64,000 nt of DNA from CAXTPV01 sp965276715. GTDB lineage: Bacteria; Pseudomonadota; Alphaproteobacteria; Acetobacterales; Acetobacteraceae. Made by a program: the position numbers and the translations under genes. The notes under the pieces are model-generated. The model had not been told where the DNA came from. It saw only the letters and a program-made list of their open reading frames with translations, and made no database searches. Positions 1 through 8,981 of this stretch are shown one piece after another (within the stretch, counting starts at the first letter, position 1; every line of letters begins with the position of its first letter). The stretch lies in contig OZ255622.1 of assembly GCA_965276715.1 (NCBI GenBank), positions 2,046,001-2,110,000 of the forward strand, in the 5' to 3' direction.

Positions 1-387
1 GCAAGCGTCACCGGCGCGTTCGCACGCGCCACCGCGCCCGGGCAGGACACCGGCGGCGTGTTCCTGACCATCACCAGTCCCGACGCCGACACGCTCACCG
101 GGGCGACGACCGATGTGGCCAGGGTTGTCTCGCTGCACCGGATGACGATGTCGGGCAGCGTGATGCAGATGCGACAGATGGCGACCGTGCCGTTGCCCGC
201 CGGCAAGCCGGTCTCGTTCGCGCCCGGTGGCATGCATCTGATGCTGGAGGGGCTGCGCCATCCTCTGCAGCGAGGCGAAACAATTCACCTGACGCTGCAT
301 CTGGCGCATGCCGGGGCGGTCGCGTTGGATGTGCCGGTGGCCGGCCCGGGCGCGCGCGCGCCGTCGATGCCCGGGATGCGGATGTGA
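1..387 (+). CDS. Copper chaperone PCu(A)C, 5' truncated by window edge
   Basis: The reading frame is open from base 1, so the N-terminus and signal peptide lie outside the window. The visible part matches the PCu(A)C (DUF461) family: an ARATAPGQ.TGGVFLTI strand, then the copper-binding pattern with HRM, a downstream VMQM and the later MHLM. The family binds Cu(I) in the periplasm and delivers it to cytochrome c oxidase. The stop overlaps the GTG start of the following SCO gene by 4 bases, so the two are translationally coupled. The shared pathway (Cu delivery to CuA/CuB sites) supports both calls. An internal GTG at 58 is not the start, because homology extends upstream of it. Confidence 0.88.
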   Translation, partial: ASVTGAFARATAPGQDTGGVFLTITSPDADTLTGATTDVARVVSLHRMTMSGSVMQMRQMATVPLPAGKPVSFAPGGMHLMLEGLRHPLQRGETIHLTLHLAHAGAVALDVPVAGPGARAPSMPGMRM

Positions 388-998
388 AGCGGATTTTCGC
401 AGGTGGCGCCGCGACGCTGCTGCTGGCGGTCGCCGTGGTGCTCGCGGTGTTCGCGGCCTCCCGCATGGGCGAGTGGACCAACCCGTTCGGCGCGCCCTAC
501 AGGAGTGCCGGCGGACCAGCGCCGATCGGCGGCCCGTTCACGCTGACCGGCCCGGACGGCAAGAGCGTCGCCAGCGCCTCGTTCCGCGGCAAATGGATGC
601 TGATCTATTTCGGCTATACCCACTGCCCCGACGCCTGCCCGACGGCGCTGAACGACATCGGCGTCGCCCTCGACATGATGAAGCAGGCCCGCGCCACGGT
701 GGCGCCGTTGTTCATCACGGTCGATCCGGAGCGCGACACGCCGCCGGTGATCGCGGCCTACACCCACCAGTTCTCGCCGCAGATCATCGGGCTCACAGGC
801 ACCGCCGGCGCGATCAAGCAGGCCGAGCGGGAATACAAGGTCTACGCGGCGCGCCACCCGATCGCGGGCGGCGGCTATGCGATGGACCACAGCAACATCA
901 TCTACGTGATGGACCCGGACGGAAAGTTCGCCGGCATCATCGACGGCAGTGCGAACCCGGAGGATATCGCCGCCCAGGTCGAGAAGTTCGAGGCCTGA
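384..998 (+). CDS. SCO1/SenC family copper-binding protein
   Basis: The 204-residue protein has one N-terminal membrane anchor (about residues 7-25) and a thioredoxin-like fold. The metal site is complete: FGYTHCPDACP gives Cys80 and Cys84, and the distal His is His168 in YAMDHSN. SCO proteins assemble the CuA centre of cytochrome oxidase and face the periplasm. The GTG start at 384 overlaps the stop of the PCu(A)C gene, which supports a two-gene copper-delivery operon. The cytochrome P450 gene starts 22 bases downstream and may be read through. An inactive or purely redox thioredoxin-like role is less likely because both Cys and the His are present. Confidence 0.92.
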   Translation: MKRIFAGGAATLLLAVAVVLAVFAASRMGEWTNPFGAPYRSAGGPAPIGGPFTLTGPDGKSVASASFRGKWMLIYFGYTHCPDACPTALNDIGVALDMMKQARATVAPLFITVDPERDTPPVIAAYTHQFSPQIIGLTGTAGAIKQAEREYKVYAARHPIAGGGYAMDHSNIIYVMDPDGKFAGIIDGSANPEDIAAQVEKFEA

Positions 999-1020
999 CG
1001 GCGCGCACCGTGAGGACCAC

Positions 1021-2406
1021 ATGGGTCGGGTGATCCCCATCGACGAAGCGGTCCTGCCGCGCCCACCCTTCCCGACCCGCGTCCGCGGTCAGGTCGAGGC
1101 CTTCTTCGTGTTGCGCCGCAACCCGCTCGAACTGTGGGGGAGGCCGGCCTACGAGGAGAGCGTGCTCGCCGGTCGCTTCCTCGGCCGCGACCAACTGCTG
1201 ATCAATGACCCCGACGCGATCAAGCACGTGCTGGTCGACAACCACGCCAATTACCGCCGCAACGCCGCGACCCGCCGCATCCTGCAGCCGGTGCTCGGGG
1301 ACGGCCTGTTCCTCGCCGAGGGCGACGCGTGGAAGCACCAGCGCCGCACCATCGCGCCGTCGATGGCGCCACGAACGCTCGACCTGCTCGCGCGCCATGT
1401 CGCGATCGCATCCTCGGAGACCGAAGCGAACCTCGACGACAAGCTCGGCCGCGTCGTCGAGTTGCTGCCGGTGCTGCAGCGCCTCGCCTTGTCGATCGCC
1501 GCGCGCTCGATGTTCTCGCTCGAGGTCGCCGCCCACGGCGCCGAGCTCCGCGGCCTGCTGTACCGCTACGGCACCAAATACGCCCAGCCCGGCATCCTCG
1601 ACCTGATGCTGCCCGGGAACCGGCGCTCGCCCACCGATCGCCTCCGCGAGCAGTTCCGCGTCGAATGGCTGGCGCTGATCGACCGCATCATCGACGCGCG
1701 CGAGGCGAACCCGCCCGAGCCGGGCGCCCCGCGCGACCTGTTCGACATGCTCGCCGGCGCCCGCGATCCCGAGACCGGGCAGGGGTTCGACCGCGCCATG
1801 CTGCGTGACGAGGTGGCGACGATGATCCTCGCCGGCCACGAGACCACCGGCGTCGCCCTGTTCTGGTCGCTGTTCATCGCCGCGCGTCGTCCCGAATGGC
1901 AGTCCGAGCTGGCCGAGGAGGCGCTCGGCGCCGACCTCTCGCCCGATGGCGCGGCCAACGCGATCGACCATCTGCCCAAGCTGCGCGCCCACATAGACGA
2001 AACCCTGCGCCTCTATCCGCCGGCCTTCCTCATCACCCGCGAGGCCAAGGGTCCCGACACGGTCGGCGGCCACGATGTCGCCGCCGGCGCGATCATCAGC
2101 GTGGTTCCGTTCGTGCTGCACCGTCACACGAAGTTCTGGCGCGATCCGGACCGGTTCGATCCGAGCCGTTTCCTGCCGGGCGCCACACCTCCGTCGCGCT
2201 ACGCCTACATGCCGTTCGGCGCCGGTCCCCGGATCTGTGTCGGCGCCCGTTTCGCGCTGACCGAGGCGGTGGTGGTGCTGGCGCGGCTACTCGCCCGCTA
2301 CCGCGTCGAACTCGCCGCCGGCAGCGAACACGTGCTGCCGCGGGCGATCGTGACGACGCAGCCGGACCGGCCGGTGCGTTTCATTCTTCGCCGGCGCGCG
2401 CACTGA
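1021..2406 (+). CDS. Cytochrome P450
   Basis: The 461-residue protein carries the P450 signatures in order: an I-helix AGHETTG near residue 271, the K-helix ETLRLYPP (ExxR), and the haem loop FGAGPRICVG with proximal Cys406. No membrane anchor is visible, so it is probably a soluble bacterial class I or self-contained-partner enzyme. No ferredoxin or reductase gene is adjacent. The ATG at 1021 is preferred over upstream starts because the first residues (MGRVIPIDEA) fit P450 N-termini and it follows the SCO gene closely. The substrate cannot be read from sequence; the compact LYPPAF/FVLHRHTKFW pattern resembles CYP families acting on fatty acids or terpenes, but that is only resemblance. Confidence 0.95.
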   Translation: MGRVIPIDEAVLPRPPFPTRVRGQVEAFFVLRRNPLELWGRPAYEESVLAGRFLGRDQLLINDPDAIKHVLVDNHANYRRNAATRRILQPVLGDGLFLAEGDAWKHQRRTIAPSMAPRTLDLLARHVAIASSETEANLDDKLGRVVELLPVLQRLALSIAARSMFSLEVAAHGAELRGLLYRYGTKYAQPGILDLMLPGNRRSPTDRLREQFRVEWLALIDRIIDAREANPPEPGAPRDLFDMLAGARDPETGQGFDRAMLRDEVATMILAGHETTGVALFWSLFIAARRPEWQSELAEEALGADLSPDGAANAIDHLPKLRAHIDETLRLYPPAFLITREAKGPDTVGGHDVAAGAIISVVPFVLHRHTKFWRDPDRFDPSRFLPGATPPSRYAYMPFGAGPRICVGARFALTEAVVVLARLLARYRVELAAGSEHVLPRAIVTTQPDRPVRFILRRRAH

Positions 2407-2412
2407 ACAAGC

Positions 2413-2429
2413 CTGGGGCTTCGCCCCAG
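2413..2429 (+). terminator. Stem-loop downstream of P450 gene
   Basis: A perfect 7-bp inverted repeat (CTGGGGC / GCCCCAG) with a TTC loop lies 7 bases after the P450 stop. The compact GC hairpin suggests a terminator shared by convergent genes, although no T-run follows. The rest of 2430-2561 shows nothing else recognisable. Confidence 0.45.
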
Positions 2430-2561
2430 ACCTCGCCTGGATGTCTGCTTCCGAACATGGGTTCGGGTGCCGGCGCATCATGCGATCTAACCGACTCGGC
2501 CGAGGCACCGGGAACGGACACGGAGCACGGCCCGACCGCGGTCGATCGGTTCCATCGGCAG

Positions 2562-3308
2562 TCACTTGTCGTGATGCAAGTTCCGATCGAAGAGCGCGAG
2601 CATCGCGATCCAGCCGCGCTCGGCGGCTTGATGGTCGTAGACAGGGAAATCCGGCTTCATCCAGCCGTGCGCGGCGGGGTAGGTCTCCGTGTTGTAGCGC
2701 ACACCCGCTTGAGCCAGCGCCTTCTCGAGCCGGTCAGCCATCTCGGGGGGATAGCTGCCGTCGTTCTCGGCAGCGGCGATATAGACCTCGGCCTTGAGCT
2801 TTGGCGCGGACAGATGCGGGCTTGTCGGCGCGTCGGTCGCGAGATTGCCGCCATGGAAGCTGGCGACCGCCGCGAAACGGTCAGGGTAGGCGCCCGCCGC
2901 GGCGAGCGCCATGCCGCCGCCCATGCAGAAGCCGACCGCGCCGACCTTGCGGGCCGCCACGTCGCTTCTCGTGTCGAGGTAGGCGAGCAAGGCCTCGGTG
3001 TCTTCGGCGGCCTTGTCGTTGCCGGTCGTAGCCATCAGCGGACCCAGGATGGCGCGATAGTCGCCGGCGAAGACTTCCTTGGGCACGAACGGGCCATAGG
3101 GACCGTAGCGGTAGAACAGGTCTGGCAGCAGCACGACGTAGCCGTCGTCGGCGAGCCGCTGCGCCATGTCGAGCACTGCCGGCCGTATCCCGCCCGCGTC
3201 CATGTAGAAGATCACCGCAGGCCAAGGTCCGCCGCTCGCCGGGATCATGACATGGCAAGGGCAATCCCCATCGCGCGTCCGGATCGTCTCTTGCTCGTTC
3301 GGCATCAT
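2562..3308 (-). CDS. Dienelactone hydrolase family protein
   Basis: The alpha/beta hydrolase of 248 residues has the dienelactone hydrolase triad: nucleophile Cys128 in GFCMGGG, Asp183 in AENDGSYPP and His214 in YPAAHGW. A Cys nucleophile, rather than Ser, is typical of DLH enzymes that open lactone rings. The ATG at 3308 is chosen because GGGGAG lies just upstream; extending to 3404 would add a low-complexity basic tail without homology. The physiological substrate is unknown. It is transcribed alone, convergent with the P450 gene. Confidence 0.9.
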   Translation of the reverse strand: MMPNEQETIRTRDGDCPCHVMIPASGGPWPAVIFYMDAGGIRPAVLDMAQRLADDGYVVLLPDLFYRYGPYGPFVPKEVFAGDYRAILGPLMATTGNDKAAEDTEALLAYLDTRSDVAARKVGAVGFCMGGGMALAAAGAYPDRFAAVASFHGGNLATDAPTSPHLSAPKLKAEVYIAAAENDGSYPPEMADRLEKALAQAGVRYNTETYPAAHGWMKPDFPVYDHQAAERGWIAMLALFDRNLHHDK

Positions 3309-3517
3309 TGGCTCCCCGGTTGAGCTATTCGACGGCGAGGATCGGTCGTGCCGTCTATCGTTTGGCGATCTATTCCCTTTGCACTCTTTGTTGGCCTCGG
3401 CCAATCCACGTTCGACGCCATCCGCGTCCAGATTTGGAAGCCCGTGCGCTCGCGCGTGAAGCAGTCATGGATGGCCTGAGAACCGCGATGTCGTTGGCGA
3501 TAGGCGTGCTTATGCCG

Positions 3518-3751
3518 ACAGGCTGCTAGCGCCGTATCCTCCGCCCGATGGCGGACCCGCTCCCGCTCGACGAAGTCCCGCAGAAGATCCTCCAGGGTAT
3601 GGCTGAGATTGCGCGGGAAAAGCCGGGCCTGTCGGACGAGATCGTCGTTCAGGCTGACATTGATCGGACGCTTTGGCGCATTCCTGTCAAATCCCAACGA
3701 TCCCCCCGTATGCACATGCAATTCGCATCTTGATCCGCTCGACCTCCGCAA
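3518..3751 (-). pseudogene. CcdA-like antitoxin, N-terminal fragment
   Basis: Residues around APKRPINVSLNDDLVRQARL and LEDLLRDFVERERVRHRAED match the ribbon-helix-helix N-terminal region of CcdA-type antitoxins. After about position 3518 the frame continues into unrelated basic sequence to 3305, so the toxin-binding C-terminus is missing. The only start in frame is a TTG at 3751. An ATG just inside, in another frame, begins MRIACAYGG, which hints at a frameshift near the N-terminus. No CcdB-like toxin gene is seen nearby. A remnant is the best reading. Confidence 0.5.
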
Positions 3752-3784
3752 ACCGTAAGGCCTTTCGGTCCTTCATCGAGGAGC

Positions 3785-3916
3785 GCAGCATGGCCGCACC
3801 CGTGGCTGGAGGAGAACCGGGCACTCGCCTCCTCTAATGGTCATGTTGAGCACAACGGCCTGCCCCTTGCTGAAATCCGCCGGTTCCGACAGATCGTTTC
3901 GATGTCCGTCCGCTGA
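3785..3916 (+). pseudogene. CcdA-like antitoxin, C-terminal fragment
   Basis: On the plus strand an open stretch reads WLEENRALASSNGHVEHNG followed by LPLAEIRRF and then a tail to the stop. This is the toxin-binding end typical of CcdA antitoxins (WLEEN..A....N..VE..GLPLAE.R.F). There is no start codon or ribbon-helix-helix part upstream in this frame. It faces away from the minus-strand N-terminal fragment 33 bases away, so one antitoxin gene may have been split by a local inversion, or two genes may have decayed. Confidence 0.45.
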
Positions 3917-3938
3917 TCTCCAACCGACAGCAACCATC

Positions 3939-4406
3939 CTAGGCCCGCTCGATCCGTCCGGCGTAGCATCCGCGTCTGGCGTAGTGCGCGTGGATGGTGG
4001 CGACCTCCCGCGTCGCGAGGAATCGCTCGATCAGCGCGCGCGCCTCATGGCCGTCCACCAAGTCGGCATCGACCATCATGTGCGCCGCATCGAAGGCCCG
4101 CAGCGACAGCACGCGCCGTCGCAGGACGTCGGGAATTTCGTCGACCATGTCGTAGGTCGTCTCGGCACCCTCGCGGACGAAGATCGCGTGGCTCGCCTGG
4201 AAGGGCGTCCGCGCCGGCTGGTGCGTGTAGTTGACGAGAAGCGCTGTCTCGCCGGCCTCGAGATCGCGCATCTCGATGCGATCCGGACATCCCGGACTCG
4301 CATCGACCACGTATCGCCTGGCGCCCCGCGCCGCGAGGTCCTGATCGGACAGGCCGTAGAGATGGCGAAAAATCGAGGCGCTCAGACCGGTGATGCGAAA
4401 GGACAT
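3939..4406 (-). CDS. DUF1203 domain-containing protein
   Basis: The 155-residue protein matches the DUF1203 family over its whole length: MSFRITGL at the start, LAARGARR, ETALLVNYTHQPARTPF and ASHAIFVREG in the middle, and RGCYAGRIERA at the end. No biochemical role is established for the family. The ATG at 4406 is preceded by AGGAA at proper spacing, so it is chosen over the start five codons upstream. It lies downstream of the ada gene in the same direction with an 87-base gap, so co-transcription is possible. Confidence 0.85.
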   Translation of the reverse strand: MSFRITGLSASIFRHLYGLSDQDLAARGARRYVVDASPGCPDRIEMRDLEAGETALLVNYTHQPARTPFQASHAIFVREGAETTYDMVDEIPDVLRRRVLSLRAFDAAHMMVDADLVDGHEARALIERFLATREVATIHAHYARRGCYAGRIERA

Positions 4407-4493
4407 GATCGGTTCCTGCAATGGACCGCCATCCCCTACGTGCCGCCCGCGTCGGCTGCACTCCGATGCTTGCGCGCCAAGCCAGCGACGTCA

Positions 4494-5579
4494 TCACGCC
4501 TTCTCGCGTGCGAGCAGTGCGCGCTTGCGTTCAACCCCCCATCGATAGCCCGAGGGTTCGCCGTCCGCGCGCACCACCCGGTGGCACGGGATCGCGACCG
4601 CGATCCGGTTCGAGGCACACGCTTGCGCCACGGCTCGTGCCGAGCGCGGACGACCGACGGCGGCGGCAAGCTCGCCGTAGCTGAGCGTGCTGCCGGCCGG
4701 GATCCGGCCGAGCGCCTCCCAGACCCGGCACTGGAACGCGGTGCCGCGGATGTCGAGCGGCAATCCGAGCGCACGATCGGCCCCGTCGATCAATCCGATC
4801 ACCCGCGCGACCGTCTCCTCGAAGCCGGCATCGGCGGCGGTCACGGCGGCTTTCGGAAACTGTCGCCGCAGGTCCCCGACCAACCGGTCCGGATCGTCAC
4901 CGAGGGTGATCGCACACACCCCCTTGGCCGTCGACGCCACCAGAACCGATCCGAGGCTGCATCGACCGACGGCGAACCGCACCGCGGCCCCCAAGCCGCC
5001 ATCACGGTAGTCGCGCGGGCGCATGCCGAGGTCGCGGTTCGCGTTCTCGTAGAAGCGGCTTGTCGCGTTGTAGCCCGATGAGTAGATCGCGCGCGTCACC
5101 GTCGTCTCGCGGCCCAGCGCGTCGCGCACCCGTCGTGCCCGCCCGGCGCTGGCATACGCCTTCGGCGTGACGCCTGTCACCGCCTTGAACACGCGGTGGA
5201 AATGAAACCGGCTCATGCCCGCCGCCGCGGCCAGCTCATCGAGACCGGGCGGTTCCTCGGCGTTGTCGATCAGGCGGCAGGCCGAGGCGATCGCGGCGAC
5301 CCGCGCCTGGGCCGGCGACGGCCCATCCGGCGTGCAGCGCCGGCACGCGCGAAAGCCGGCTGCCTCGGCATCGGCGGCGTCCGCGTGAAAGGCGACGTTC
5401 CCGCGTCGCGCCGGACGCGACCGGCACGAGGGGCGGCAATAGACCCCCGTGCTCGCGACCGAATAGACGAACTGACCGTCGGCCGCCGGGTCCCGCCTGC
5501 GGACGGCCTCGTGGCGCGCCTCGTCCTGGTCGAAGTTCGCGCTGATCGCCGGATTTTTGCTCGATGCAGGAACTGGCAT
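4494..5579 (-). CDS. ada: Bifunctional DNA-binding regulator / O6-methylguanine-DNA methyltransferase Ada
   Basis: This is Ada architecture at 361 residues. An N-terminal Ada-type zinc domain has Cys48, Cys52 (CRPSC), Cys79 and Cys82 (CRRC). An AraC-type helix-turn-helix follows (about residues 100-185). The C-terminal methyltransferase has the active-site motif IPCHRV with Cys332. Ada removes methyl groups from phosphotriesters (first Zn-Cys) and from O6-methylguanine, and once methylated activates the adaptive response. No alkB or alkA gene is adjacent. Start choice is uncertain by a few codons because no strong ribosome-binding site is visible. Confidence 0.95.
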   Translation of the reverse strand: MPVPASSKNPAISANFDQDEARHEAVRRRDPAADGQFVYSVASTGVYCRPSCRSRPARRGNVAFHADAADAEAAGFRACRRCTPDGPSPAQARVAAIASACRLIDNAEEPPGLDELAAAAGMSRFHFHRVFKAVTGVTPKAYASAGRARRVRDALGRETTVTRAIYSSGYNATSRFYENANRDLGMRPRDYRDGGLGAAVRFAVGRCSLGSVLVASTAKGVCAITLGDDPDRLVGDLRRQFPKAAVTAADAGFEETVARVIGLIDGADRALGLPLDIRGTAFQCRVWEALGRIPAGSTLSYGELAAAVGRPRSARAVAQACASNRIAVAIPCHRVVRADGEPSGYRWGVERKRALLAREKA

Positions 5580-5665
5580 GGCTGTGTCACCCGAAAGCAG
5601 GACTCTCTATCCGCGAACCCGCCGGCATGAACTCCCATCCTTGCTCGGCAATCCCGGACCACACT

Positions 5666-6847
5666 TCAACCCGCCGTCTCTTCCAGCCACACGGCCAGCA
5701 CCAACGCCGCGACCGCCGGCACCGCCAACGCCGCGAACGCGCCGCTCCAGCCGAACAGGTGCACCATCGCGCCGCCGAACAGGCCCGACAGCGCGCCGCC
5801 GATGCCCTGCAGCGTGCTGACCGTGCCGAGCGCGGTCTGCGTCCGCCCGCTGCCCCAGCTCAGATCCGCGACCACGATCGGCACCGCCACGCCGATCAGC
5901 CCCGAGGCGAGCCCGTCCAGCATCTCCGCCCCGATCAGCCACACCGGATCGGTCACCAGCGCCGACAACGCCGCGCGCACCGGCAGCGCCGCGAATGCCA
6001 CCAGCAGCAACCGGCGCCGGCCGCTCCGGTCGGCGATCGAACCCGCCCAGAGCGCGACCGGAATCATCACCAGTTGCGCCACCACGACGTAGTTCGCGGT
6101 CCAGCGCGTCGCCTCGACGCCGGCCGCCGCCAGCCGCTGCCCGACCAGCGCCAGCATGCCGCCGTTGCCCAGGCTGAACAGCGCCAGTGCCGCCGTCACC
6201 AGCATCAGCCGCCGGTTGGCGAGCACGGCGAGAAGCGGATGGCGCGGCCGGTGTTCGTCGGGTTCGTCCTCCTTCCAGCCATGCGCGCGCCTCCCGTTCC
6301 AGGCGCTTGCCGGGGTGGTCATGACCGCGGCGATCGCCGCGGTCGCCATGGCGCCGAACACCCAGAACGATGCATCCGGACCCACGACCCGCGCGCCCGT
6401 CTCGATCAGCAGCGCCGCGATCAGGATCCCGGCATGGTTGAACGCCTGGTTGCGTCCCTGCTGGCGCGGAAACCGGCCCTTGCCGACGATGCCGAGCGTG
6501 AGCGAGGTGAGCGCCGGAATCACCAGCGTGCCGCCGGCGGCGGCCAGGAACTCGGCGCCCATGACGGCCGCGAAGCCGCGCGCCGGCAGGACCAGCAATG
6601 TGCCGGCCAGGATCGCCGCGCACGCGAGGCCGAGCTGCAGACGCGGCCGCCCGGTCCGGTCCACCAGCGCACCGGCGGGCGCATTCAGCGCCAGCGAGGC
6701 AAGGCCGGCCACGGCCGTCACCGCGCCCACGCGCGACGGGCTCCAATGGCTGCCCTGCGCGAGCCAGGAGGCGAGGAACGGCCCGAGGCCGCCCTGGATG
6801 TCGCCGGTGAACAGGTTGATCGCGGCGAGATGCGCGGCCGGCGACAT
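5666..6847 (-). CDS. MFS transporter
   Basis: The 393-residue protein has about 12 hydrophobic segments and the MFS loop pattern GALVDRTGRPRL after the second helix. ATG 6847 follows a GAGGCG ribosome-binding site and lies 4 bases after the stop of the glycerophosphodiesterase gene. It is therefore the last gene of a three-gene operon (MFS, GDPD, MFS). The substrate is not predictable. The internal pattern is that of single-component drug or metabolite exporters. Confidence 0.87.
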   Translation of the reverse strand: MSPAAHLAAINLFTGDIQGGLGPFLASWLAQGSHWSPSRVGAVTAVAGLASLALNAPAGALVDRTGRPRLQLGLACAAILAGTLLVLPARGFAAVMGAEFLAAAGGTLVIPALTSLTLGIVGKGRFPRQQGRNQAFNHAGILIAALLIETGARVVGPDASFWVFGAMATAAIAAVMTTPASAWNGRRAHGWKEDEPDEHRPRHPLLAVLANRRLMLVTAALALFSLGNGGMLALVGQRLAAAGVEATRWTANYVVVAQLVMIPVALWAGSIADRSGRRRLLLVAFAALPVRAALSALVTDPVWLIGAEMLDGLASGLIGVAVPIVVADLSWGSGRTQTALGTVSTLQGIGGALSGLFGGAMVHLFGWSGAFAALAVPAVAALVLAVWLEETAG

Positions 6848-6851
6848 CGCC

Positions 6852-7520
6852 TCAGGCCGCCGCGCGCTCGAAGATCCGGTTCGCGCCCAGCCGGTCCGCG
6901 ATCGCGTGCTCGCGCGCGCTGCGCACCGTCCACAGCAGAAGCGGCACGCCGAGTGCGGCGGCCGCGCGTCCGGCCCGACCGACCGACGGCGAGCGAACGT
7001 CATGGGCCAGGAAATCGGGCCGGAGGGCATGCGCGAGCAGCAGCCGGTCACTCGACGCCGCGAGCAGCCCGGCCGGGGCAGGCACAAGCCGCGCGAGACG
7101 GCGCACCGACAACGGATCGAACGACTGCACGGCGAGCGCGCCCCGATAGTCCGACATGACCCGCGCGCAGCAACGCTCGATCATGCGGCCCGGCTTGACC
7201 TCGACCAGCACCGGCGTGCGGCCGGCGACGAGCGCGAGCGCGTCGGCGAGCGTCGGGATCCGCTCGCCGCCGCCGAGGCCGAACAGCCGCAGCGTGGCCG
7301 CGTCATGGCGGTCCACCCGGCCGGTCACGCCCGTCATCCGGTCGAGCGTCTCGTCGTGGAACACCATCGGCTCCCCGTCGGCGGACACGCGCGCATCGAG
7401 CTCGATCGCGAACCCGGCCGCGACCGCCGCCTCGAAGGCGGCCAGCGAGTTCTCCGGGATGCCGGGGCCGTGCAGGCCCCGGTGCGCGACCGGCAGATCC
7501 CGCAGCCAGGCCGGGCTCAC
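6852..7520 (-). CDS. Glycerophosphodiester phosphodiesterase family protein
   Basis: The 222-residue TIM-barrel protein shows the GDPD signatures: VAHRGLHGPGIPENSLAAF at the start, the metal-binding pair in IELDARVSADG, and MVFHDETLDRMTG with the second catalytic His. The family hydrolyses glycerophosphodiesters to sn-glycerol-3-phosphate and an alcohol. No signal peptide is present, so it is probably cytosolic. The GTG start overlaps the stop of the upstream MFS gene by 4 bases (GTGA), which fixes the start. Flanking transporters suggest uptake or export of a glycerol-phosphate-related compound; that link is inference. Confidence 0.9.
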   Translation of the reverse strand: MSPAWLRDLPVAHRGLHGPGIPENSLAAFEAAVAAGFAIELDARVSADGEPMVFHDETLDRMTGVTGRVDRHDAATLRLFGLGGGERIPTLADALALVAGRTPVLVEVKPGRMIERCCARVMSDYRGALAVQSFDPLSVRRLARLVPAPAGLLAASSDRLLLAHALRPDFLAHDVRSPSVGRAGRAAAALGVPLLLWTVRSAREHAIADRLGANRIFERAAA

Positions 7521-8884
7521 GCGGGCGCGCGCGACAGGAACCGGCTCGCACTCAGGCCGGCCCCGATCAGCGCCACCGCGGCGCCGAACCCCATGCAGGA
7601 CCGCGGCGCGATGCCGGCCGGCAGCAGCACGAACACGCAAGCGACCAGCATCGCACCGATGGTCTGCCCGAACAGGCGCGCCGCCGAGACCATCCCGCTC
7701 GCCGCCCCCGAGCGCGCCAGCGGCGCCGTCAGCAGGATCGCGCGATTGTTGGGCGGCTGGAACACGCCGAAGCCGAGCCCCGCCAGCGCGATCCGCGCGC
7801 AGATCCCGGCGTCCGAAGGATGCGTGCCCATCGTCCGCAGCAGCAGGAATCCCGTCGCGGTCAGCACCAGGCCGGCGCTCGAGATCACCGCCGGCCGCGC
7901 CCGATCGGCCACCCGGCCGATCCCGAACGAGCCGATCGCGACCGCCGTCGCCCAGGGCGTCATCAGCAGCCCGGTCTGCACCGCGTCCCGTCCCAAGCCG
8001 GCCTCCAGGAAGAACGGCATCGCGATGATGAAGAAGTTCGACGCGATGAAGCCGAGAAAACCCACCGAGAACGCGACCCGGAAGCCACCGAGCCGCAGCA
8101 GGTCAACCGGGAACAGCGGCGTCGCCCGCGCGAGCTCCCGCCGGACCAGCAGGACCCCGCACACCACGCCCAGCGACACGAAGGCGACGGCGAGGCCGGG
8201 CCGTCCCCGATGCGCGAGGCTGTCCAGCCCCACCACCAGCGGACCGAGCGCGAAGGCGAGCAGCGCGGCACTCGCCGCATCGAACCGCCGGTGGAGGCGC
8301 GGCGTGTCCGGCAGGCCGGTGATCGCCAGCCAGAGTGCCGCCGCACCCAACGGCAGGTTGATCCAGAACAGGGAGGGCCATGTCGCGACCGACAGCACGG
8401 CGGACGCGACCGTGGGTCCGAGTGCCACGCCGGTCGCGATCACCAGCCCGTTGAGCGCGATCCCCCGCCCGAGCTGGGCCGCCGGATAGATGTAGCGGAC
8501 GAGGGCGAGGTTGACGCCCATGATGCACGCGCCGCCCAGGCCTTGCAGCACCCGCGCACTGGCGAGCTCCGCCAGCGAATGCGACAGCGCGCACAGCGCC
8601 GACGCAACCACGAACACCACCAGCCCGATCCGGCACAGCCTGGCGGCCCCGAGGATCTCGCCGAGGGACGCCACCGGCAGCAACGCGATCAGGCTCGCGA
8701 GCTGGTAGGCGTTGACCACCCAGATCGACGCGCTCGGCGTCGTGTGGATGTCGCGCGCGATCGTCGGCAGCGCCACGTTGGCGACCGCGTAGTCGAGCAC
8801 CGACAGCAGCACCGAGAGCGCGACCGCCGCCATTGCCCGGGCGCGCGCAGCGCCCTCGAGCCCATCCGTCTCGCCATCCTGCAT
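7517..8884 (-). CDS. MFS transporter, DHA2-like multidrug efflux type
   Basis: The 455-residue protein has about 14 hydrophobic segments. It carries the DHA2-type signatures LDYAVANVALPTIARDI in the first helix and SARVLQGLGGAC further on. These resemble EmrB/QacA proton-driven multidrug exporters. Start ATG 8884 was chosen over an upstream in-frame start that would overlap the divergent hpnN leader. The gene heads an operon with the GDPD and second MFS genes, with overlapping stop/start at 7517-7520. Confidence 0.88.
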   Translation of the reverse strand: MQDGETDGLEGAARARAMAAVALSVLLSVLDYAVANVALPTIARDIHTTPSASIWVVNAYQLASLIALLPVASLGEILGAARLCRIGLVVFVVASALCALSHSLAELASARVLQGLGGACIMGVNLALVRYIYPAAQLGRGIALNGLVIATGVALGPTVASAVLSVATWPSLFWINLPLGAAALWLAITGLPDTPRLHRRFDAASAALLAFALGPLVVGLDSLAHRGRPGLAVAFVSLGVVCGVLLVRRELARATPLFPVDLLRLGGFRVAFSVGFLGFIASNFFIIAMPFFLEAGLGRDAVQTGLLMTPWATAVAIGSFGIGRVADRARPAVISSAGLVLTATGFLLLRTMGTHPSDAGICARIALAGLGFGVFQPPNNRAILLTAPLARSGAASGMVSAARLFGQTIGAMLVACVFVLLPAGIAPRSCMGFGAAVALIGAGLSASRFLSRAPA

Positions 8885-8981
8885 CGGCCGACCATAGGAA
8901 AGGCCGGCACCGAGATCGAGCCTCGCCCAAGTTGCGGCGGCGGGCTTGCGGCTCCGTTCGATTTCCTCGACACGGAGGCGC

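Noticed and set aside
5564..8489. Long plus-strand frames (531 and 777 codons) opposite the MFS-GDPD-MFS operon
   Set aside because: They run antisense across the overlapping junctions of three supported genes and have no recognisable domains.
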